Shown here: positions 1 to 3,399 of the stretch, piece after piece
How the letters are laid out: each line of letters starts with the position of its first letter
Numbering within the stretch: position 1 is the stretch's first letter
NCBI GenBank assembly: GCA_016297805.1
Contig: JAEDFX010000120.1
Span: 1-6,230 of the forward strand
Reading direction: 5' to 3'
DNA: 6,230 bases
Source: Treponema sp.
GTDB taxonomy: Bacteria; Spirochaetota; Spirochaetia; Treponematales; Treponemataceae
Position numbers and translations under genes: made by a program
Notes under the pieces: model-generated
Databases searched by the model: none
The model's input: only the letters and a program-made list of their open reading frames with translations
Told to the model about the DNA's origin: nothing

Positions 1-453
1 GATGCTGAAATCGAAAAGATGGTAAAAGATGCAGAAGCAAATGCTGCTGCAGATAAAGCAAAACGTGAAAGTGTTGATGCTAAAAATGAAGCAGACAGCT
101 TGATTTATGCAACAGAAAAATCAATTAAAGACCTTGGAGACAAGATTGACGGTGCTGAAAAGCAGAAAGTAGAAGATGCAATTGCAGCTTTGAAACAGGC
201 TCTTCAGTCAGACAATGTTGAAGAAATCAAGGCTAAAACAGAAGCTTTGAAACAGTCTTCTTACAAGATTGCAGAAGAACTTTACAAACAGCAGGGTGCT
301 GCAGGTGCACAGCCAGGAGCTGATGGTGCCGCTGGTGCTGGTCCAGATATGGGTGGTGATGCTGGTGCAGACGCAGGTGCTTCTTCAGGAGCTTCAGGAT
401 TCAACAAAGGTTCAGCAGATGATGTTGAATACGAAGTTAAGGATGAGAAATAG
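1..453 (+). CDS. dnaK: Molecular chaperone DnaK (Hsp70), C-terminal part only
   Basis: This is the 3' end of dnaK, cut by the window edge. The reading frame is open from base 1 (DAEIEKMVKDAEANAAAD...) to the TAG at 451-453, giving 150 visible codons. DnaK is the cytoplasmic ATP-dependent Hsp70 that binds unfolded peptides with DnaJ and GrpE. The nucleotide-binding domain and most of the substrate-binding beta domain lie upstream and are not seen. What is visible is the helical lid, closely resembling the E. coli DnaK lid (the KMVKDAEANA and GDK stretches), followed by a flexible Gly/Ala/Gln/Asp-rich linker and a charged end, EYEVKDEK, comparable to the EEVKDKK end of E. coli DnaK. The internal ATG at base 19 is not the start. 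The stop codon is also the first three bases of the 59-bp repeat that follows. dnaJ lies downstream on the same strand. Confidence 0.97.
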   Translation, partial: DAEIEKMVKDAEANAAADKAKRESVDAKNEADSLIYATEKSIKDLGDKIDGAEKQKVEDAIAALKQALQSDNVEEIKAKTEALKQSSYKIAEELYKQQGAAGAQPGADGAAGAGPDMGGDAGADAGASSGASGFNKGSADDVEYEVKDEK

Positions 454-509
454 CTAAAATCGAAGAACCGTTAAAAAACAAGCCGACAGGGTTGTTTTAG
501 GTTCATCGA
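451..509 (+). repeat. 59-bp hairpin-forming repeat, copy 1
   Basis: First of two copies identical over 59 bases (the other is 540-598; offset 89). Almost the whole element folds on itself. TCGA (460-463) pairs with 506-509, GAACC (465-469) with GGTTC (500-504) after one A/A mismatch, AAAACAA (475-481) with TTGTTTT (492-498), and CC (483-484) with GG (489-490) around a GACA loop. It begins exactly at the dnaK TAG stop codon, so it is the immediate 3' UTR of dnaK. An alternative pairing of CTAAAA (454-459) with TTTTAG (495-500) also exists. The short T4 after the inner stem makes it at best a weak terminator. A REP/MITE-like element or an mRNA 3'-end stabilising hairpin is possible; the function is not known from the sequence. 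Confidence 0.9.
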
Positions 510-514
510 AAGAA

Positions 515-544
515 AGCTAGGGACGAGATTTATCGAGTCTAGCT
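515..544 (+). other. Imperfect hairpin between the two repeat copies
   Basis: The 30-base spacer between the two repeats also folds. AGCTAG (515-520) is complementary to CTAGCT (539-544), and CGA (524-526) can pair with TCG (533-535) around a six-base loop. The 3' arm uses the first five bases of repeat copy 2, so the dnaK 3' UTR can be drawn as three successive hairpins. This comes from reading complementarity by eye; no folding energy was computed. Confidence 0.45.
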
Positions 545-598
545 AAAATCGAAGAACCGTTAAAAAACAAGCCGACAGGGTTGTTTTAGGTTCATCGA
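540..598 (+). repeat. 59-bp hairpin-forming repeat, copy 2
   Basis: Exact second copy of the 59-base element at 451-509, with no mismatch. The arms are TCGA (549-552) with 595-598, GAACC (554-558) with GGTTC (589-593), and AAAACAA (564-570) with TTGTTTT (581-587). The flanks differ from copy 1 on both sides (C at 539 against A at 450; G at 599 against A at 510), so the identity stops sharply at the element ends. That pattern fits either a discrete mobile or REP-like unit or a recent tandem duplication with an 89-bp period. The lack of any substitution suggests a recent duplication or active homogenisation. Confidence 0.9.
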
Positions 599-646
599 GC
601 GCTTTCCAATCAGTGTGTAGTATTCCTATGTTGGAATTATTTATTT

Positions 647-680
647 GACCCTATCTGATTGTAGATAGGGTCGATTTTTT
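647..680 (+). terminator. Rho-independent terminator after dnaK
   Basis: A perfect 10-bp stem, GACCCTATCT (647-656) with AGATAGGGTC (663-672), encloses a GATTGT loop and is followed by GA and six T (675-680). This is the strongest terminator-like structure in the dnaK-dnaJ gap and should end most dnaK transcripts 36 bases before dnaJ. dnaJ therefore probably relies on partial read-through or on its own promoter. Confidence 0.88.
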
Positions 681-687
681 GTATACT
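659..687 (+). promoter_or_regulatory. Candidate sigma-70 promoter for dnaJ
   Basis: A good -10 box TATACT (682-687, five of six to TATAAT) lies 17 bases after a weak -35 TTGTAG (659-664, only the TTG part fits). The -35 sits in the loop and 3' arm of the terminator hairpin. Transcription would start near 693-695, inside an A8T7 block (689-703), giving a very short leader for dnaJ. It is proposed because the terminator just upstream would otherwise cut dnaJ off. No CIRCE inverted repeat is present here. Confidence 0.4.
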
Positions 688-703
688 TAAAAAAAATTTT
701 TTT

Positions 704-706
704 GGA
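704..706 (+). promoter_or_regulatory. Weak ribosome binding site of dnaJ
   Basis: Only GGA (704-706) precedes the ATG at 716, nine bases away, in an otherwise pure A/T stretch. This is a much weaker Shine-Dalgarno than those in the downstream operon. G704 and the four T before it could pair with CAAAA (720-724), placing the start codon in the loop of a weak hairpin. Confidence 0.4.
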
Positions 707-715
707 ATTATTATT

Positions 716-1864
716 ATGGCAAAACGTGATTATTACGAAGTATTAGGTGTTGAAAAATCAGCTGATCAGGATGCAATTAAAAAGGCATACCGTAAGCTGG
801 CAGTAAAATATCATCCAGATAGAAATCCAGGAGATAAAGAAGCAGAAGAAAAATTCCGCGAAGCAACAGAAGCTTATGAAATTCTTTCTGATGAAGAAAA
901 ACGTCCTATTTACGACCAGTATGGTTTTGCCGGTCTTGAGGGAATGGGACAGGGTAGCGGTGGTGGTACCGGCTATTCACATGCATTCCATGACTTCAGT
1001 GATTTGTTCGGTGGAGCTGGAGGCGGTTTCTCTGATATTTTTGATAGTATTTTTGGTGGCGGCTTTGGCGGTGGTTCTTCCCGTGGAAGAAGTGGTCCAG
1101 CTTCCGGTTCCAGCTTGAGATACGATCTTCATATTCTGTTTAAAGATGCCGTATACGGTACTACTGCAGATATTCATTTTAAGCACAACGAAGCTTGTGA
1201 AGCTTGTAAAGGAACTGGTGGTGCTGCTGGTTCTTCCAGAAAAACTTGTCCAACCTGTAACGGTATGGGACAGGTTCGTCAGGGAAACGGCTTCTTTACT
1301 ATTCAGCAGGCTTGTCCAAAATGTGGTGGAAAAGGTACAACAATTGATAAGCCTTGTTCATCATGCCGTGGCACAGGTCTTCAGGAAAAATCTAAACAGA
1401 TGTCTCTTAAGATTCCAGCTGGTGTAGAAAATGGAAAACGAATTGTAATCCGTGGAATGGGAGATGCAGGAGAAAATGGCGGACCTGCAGGTGATTTGGT
1501 TGTAGTATTGCATGTAGAATCTCATCCATTCTTTGAGCGTGATGGTTCAGATTTGTACTGTGCTGTTCCAATTACAATGGCACAGGCTGCTCTTGGTTGT
1601 GAAGTTACAATTACATCTCTTGATGGAAAAAAAGTTACAATTAAAGTTCCTGATGGAACTCAGAATGGCAAGCTTTTACGTATTAAGGGAGAAGGGGTAC
1701 CTCTTTCAGGTTCTTCCAGAAAAGGTGATCTGTATGTAAAAATTATGGTACAGATTCCAAATCATCTTTCTTCTAAGCAGAAGGATTTGCTTAAACAGTA
1801 TCTTGAATTGGAAAATCCACCTAAAGAACCACAACTTATGAATCTTTCAAAATTAGGTGACTAA
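716..1864 (+). CDS. dnaJ: Chaperone protein DnaJ (class I Hsp40)
   Basis: Complete 382-residue DnaJ, a normal length for the family. It delivers unfolded clients to DnaK and stimulates its ATPase in the cytoplasm. Visible in order: the J domain (about 4-70) with the essential HPD motif at 33-35; a Gly/Phe-rich region (about 71-134); a zinc-finger domain with four CxxCxGxG repeats starting at 161, 178, 200 and 214 (cysteines 161/164, 178/181, 200/203, 214/217, enough for two zinc ions); and the C-terminal peptide-binding and dimerisation domains (about 222-345). All key residues are present, so it should be functional. The start is fixed by the family-typical MAKRDYYEVLGV N-terminus, although the ribosome site is poor. 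It is separated from dnaK by 262 bases with a terminator, so the two are probably not simply co-transcribed. Its own terminator follows 17 bases after the stop. Confidence 0.98.
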   Translation: MAKRDYYEVLGVEKSADQDAIKKAYRKLAVKYHPDRNPGDKEAEEKFREATEAYEILSDEEKRPIYDQYGFAGLEGMGQGSGGGTGYSHAFHDFSDLFGGAGGGFSDIFDSIFGGGFGGGSSRGRSGPASGSSLRYDLHILFKDAVYGTTADIHFKHNEACEACKGTGGAAGSSRKTCPTCNGMGQVRQGNGFFTIQQACPKCGGKGTTIDKPCSSCRGTGLQEKSKQMSLKIPAGVENGKRIVIRGMGDAGENGGPAGDLVVVLHVESHPFFERDGSDLYCAVPITMAQAALGCEVTITSLDGKKVTIKVPDGTQNGKLLRIKGEGVPLSGSSRKGDLYVKIMVQIPNHLSSKQKDLLKQYLELENPPKEPQLMNLSKLGD

Positions 1865-1881
1865 AAAGCCTGAACTAATAT

Positions 1882-1920
1882 AAAAGACTGTCTGAAAGAG
1901 AAATCGGACAGTCTTTTTTT
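1882..1920 (+). terminator. Rho-independent terminator of dnaJ
   Basis: A 14-bp stem, 1882-1895 with 1904-1917 (core GACTGTC/GACAGTC, one G-U wobble near the loop), has an eight-base purine loop AAGAGAAA and runs into seven T (1914-1920). It begins 17 bases after the dnaJ stop and separates the chaperone genes from the following operon, whose promoter starts only eight bases later. Confidence 0.93.
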
Positions 1921-1927
1921 ATGGATT

Positions 1928-1955
1928 TAAACTTTTTCCGCATTTATGCCGATTA
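1928..1955 (+). promoter_or_regulatory. Sigma-28/sigma-D (FliA-type) promoter of the phosphatase-STAS operon
   Basis: TAAACTTT (1928-1935) and GCCGATTA (1948-1955) match the FliA -35 TAAAGTTT and -10 GCCGATAA at seven of eight positions each. The gap from TAAA to GCCG is 16 bases, within the 14-16 range known for B. subtilis sigma-D and one longer than the E. coli optimum. The site lies directly after the dnaJ terminator and about 50 bases before the first phosphatase ATG, so a start near 1962 would give a leader of about 40 bases. No convincing sigma-70 pair competes: TAGAAT (1961-1966) is a fair -10 but lacks a -35. This points to expression with late flagellar or motility genes, which is an inference from the promoter alone. 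Confidence 0.65.
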
Positions 1956-1993
1956 TATGTTAGAATAGTAATAGTATGTTTAAATACATGTTT

Positions 1994-1998
1994 AGAGG
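1994..1998 (+). promoter_or_regulatory. Ribosome binding site of the first phosphatase
   Basis: AGAGG (1994-1998) sits five bases before the ATG at 2004, supporting that start. The leader just upstream carries two ATGTTTA copies (1976-1982 and 1988-1994), the second overlapping the first base of this site. Confidence 0.7.
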
Positions 1999-2003
1999 TT
2001 ATA

Positions 2004-3398
2004 ATGTATAAGACACGTAAAAGAATTGTATTAGTCGGAATGAATATTTTTTCAATTTTGTTTTTTGTTGGAATTACTTTATTCCTGTTACCAGAAAAAA
2101 CAACTGCTTCACATTCAACCGTTTCTTTCGTAGTAACTGTTATGGTGTTCCTTATTGCAATATTCTGGGGAAACCGAATGCGTATGATATTAATGAATAA
2201 GGTACGAAAGGACACTCTTGAGTCTGGCGAAACTGTAATCATTAATGAATTTATTGATAAATTACGTTTCTGCTACAGCCTTGATGACTTTTACCTTGTA
2301 ATTGGTGATGTTCTTGAAAAAAAAGGTGACTGTTCTGTTCTATTCGTTGACCGTTATAAAAACTATATTCTGTATAACAGTCCAAACCGAACCTCTACTT
2401 CTGATTCAGTAAGAACAAAACTGGATCAGAACTTTACAGATTCTTGGCAGGATGGTTTCTACTTCTTTGATCATCATATTGGTGTAACTTCAAAATATAA
2501 AAAAGCTCGTGGTTTCTTTATGTGTTTTGAAGGACAGCATCTTTATGTATTCTGCCGTTATACAAAACTATTCGACGTGGCAGTTTATGATCGTCTTTTT
2601 GAGGAATATAAACGATTTATTTCACGTACACGTACAATTTCAACATTGTCTGAAATTTCTGCTACTACAAAGGAATGGGAACAGCTTGCTGTTACACAGC
2701 AATCCTTCTTGCCTCAGAAAATTCCTAATATAAATAAACTTAAGATTGCAACATACTACCGACCATTGGTAAACGTATCAGGAGACTATTTCTCTATTCT
2801 TCCTATTGATGCTTCTAAAACACTTCTTATGTTAGGGGACGTATCAGGTAAAGGTCTTCCAGCTGCCCTAATCATGGGTTTGGTAATGAATACTGTAAAA
2901 ATTATTGAAGATAAAGAGGATTTGGTAAGTGTAATCCGTGCTATTGATAAAGCTATTAAAGGAATGCACCTTCAGGATAAATATACTGTATTGTTCCTTG
3001 GAATCGTTGATACAGAAAAAATGAGAATTCGTTATATTAATGCTTCCATGTCCGATCCTATTATTCTTTCACCTTCACCAGATGGATATCGTATTAAACC
3101 ACTTACATCTAATGCTTCCCTTGTTGGTATTCTTGATATGGGTGATGTTACTGTTGCTGAAAAACGATTGTTCCGTGGTGATACCATCCTTATGGCAACT
3201 GACGGTGTATCTGAAGTTATGGATGATGATGGTGTTGAACTTGGAGATACAGATATCTATAAGAAAACACTTATGGCTGGTGCTGCAAAATCTCCTCAGG
3301 AAATGGTTAATGATATTGTTGATTTGATTATGAAGTACAATGGCGATAAAAAACTTCATGATGACGTTACTATGATGATTGCAAAGGTAGGTTACTAG
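2004..3398 (+). CDS. Membrane-anchored SpoIIE/RsbU-type PP2C serine phosphatase
   Basis: A 464-residue protein with two N-terminal membrane segments (about 8-29 and 38-55) joined by a short loop, then a cytoplasmic body. Residues about 80-205 form a compact mixed region that may be a degenerate GAF-like sensor (uncertain). The helical switch segment before the catalytic domain is typical of RsbU proteins (QLAVTQQSFLPQKIPN, 227-242). The SpoIIE/PP2C domain (about 245-464) shows SGDYF (259-263), GDVSGKG (278-284), ATDG (398-401) and HDDVT (452-456), giving the likely metal-binding aspartates D261, D279, D400 and D453/D454. Two usual features deviate: the second Asp of GGDYYD is Ser264, and the NAGH loop reads NASMSDP (346-352). 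It probably dephosphorylates a phospho-serine STAS antagonist, most simply the one encoded at 5864. First gene of the operon. Confidence 0.9.
   Translation: MYKTRKRIVLVGMNIFSILFFVGITLFLLPEKTTASHSTVSFVVTVMVFLIAIFWGNRMRMILMNKVRKDTLESGETVIINEFIDKLRFCYSLDDFYLVIGDVLEKKGDCSVLFVDRYKNYILYNSPNRTSTSDSVRTKLDQNFTDSWQDGFYFFDHHIGVTSKYKKARGFFMCFEGQHLYVFCRYTKLFDVAVYDRLFEEYKRFISRTRTISTLSEISATTKEWEQLAVTQQSFLPQKIPNINKLKIATYYRPLVNVSGDYFSILPIDASKTLLMLGDVSGKGLPAALIMGLVMNTVKIIEDKEDLVSVIRAIDKAIKGMHLQDKYTVLFLGIVDTEKMRIRYINASMSDPIILSPSPDGYRIKPLTSNASLVGILDMGDVTVAEKRLFRGDTILMATDGVSEVMDDDGVELGDTDIYKKTLMAGAAKSPQEMVNDIVDLIMKYNGDKKLHDDVTMMIAKVGY
3384..3391 (+). promoter_or_regulatory. Ribosome binding site of the second phosphatase
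   Basis: AAGGTAGG (3384-3391) lies inside the last codons of the preceding gene, eight bases before the ATG at 3400. The preceding stop (3396-3398) is one base from that ATG, so translation is probably coupled. Confidence 0.55.
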
Positions 3399-3399
3399 T

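Noticed and set aside
482..489. GCCGACAG inside the 59-bp repeat resembles a sigma-28 -10 box.
   Set aside because: The nearest TAAA elements are at the wrong distance (6 or 23 bases), and both copies are better explained as hairpin arms.
451..598. Two direct repeats with a 30-bp spacer resemble a minimal CRISPR array.
   Set aside because: The repeat is 59 bp, longer than CRISPR repeats, there is a single spacer that itself folds with the repeat edge, and no cas gene is present.
645..687. TTGACC (645-650) as a good -35 box with the -10 TATACT (682-687).
   Set aside because: The spacer would be 31 bases, far outside the 16-18 that sigma-70 tolerates; TTGACC is simply the 5' edge of the terminator stem.
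599..715. Looked for a CIRCE (HrcA) operator controlling dnaJ.
   Set aside because: No TTAGCACTC/GAGTGCTAA-like inverted repeat is present; only short TTCCAA/TTGGAA and ATTCC/GGAAT arms occur, too weak to call.
977..1186. A minus-strand open frame across the Gly/Phe region of dnaJ.
   Set aside because: It lies wholly inside a well-conserved gene and has no family resemblance; a composition artefact.
1229..1723. A 15-bp identity, GGTTCTTCCAGAAAA, at 1229-1243 and 1709-1723 within dnaJ.
   Set aside because: Both copies encode the same peptide GSSRK in frame with the organism's preferred codons, so this is ordinary coding similarity, not a repeat element.
2000..2005. A perfect TATAAT just before and overlapping the first phosphatase ATG.
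   Set aside because: It has no -35 at the right distance and would start transcription inside the gene; the AGAGG ribosome site explains the region better.
1919..2242. A minus-strand open frame across the operon promoter and the first phosphatase N-terminus.
   Set aside because: It overlaps a clear promoter, ribosome site and membrane-anchor coding region, and its product shows no domain.
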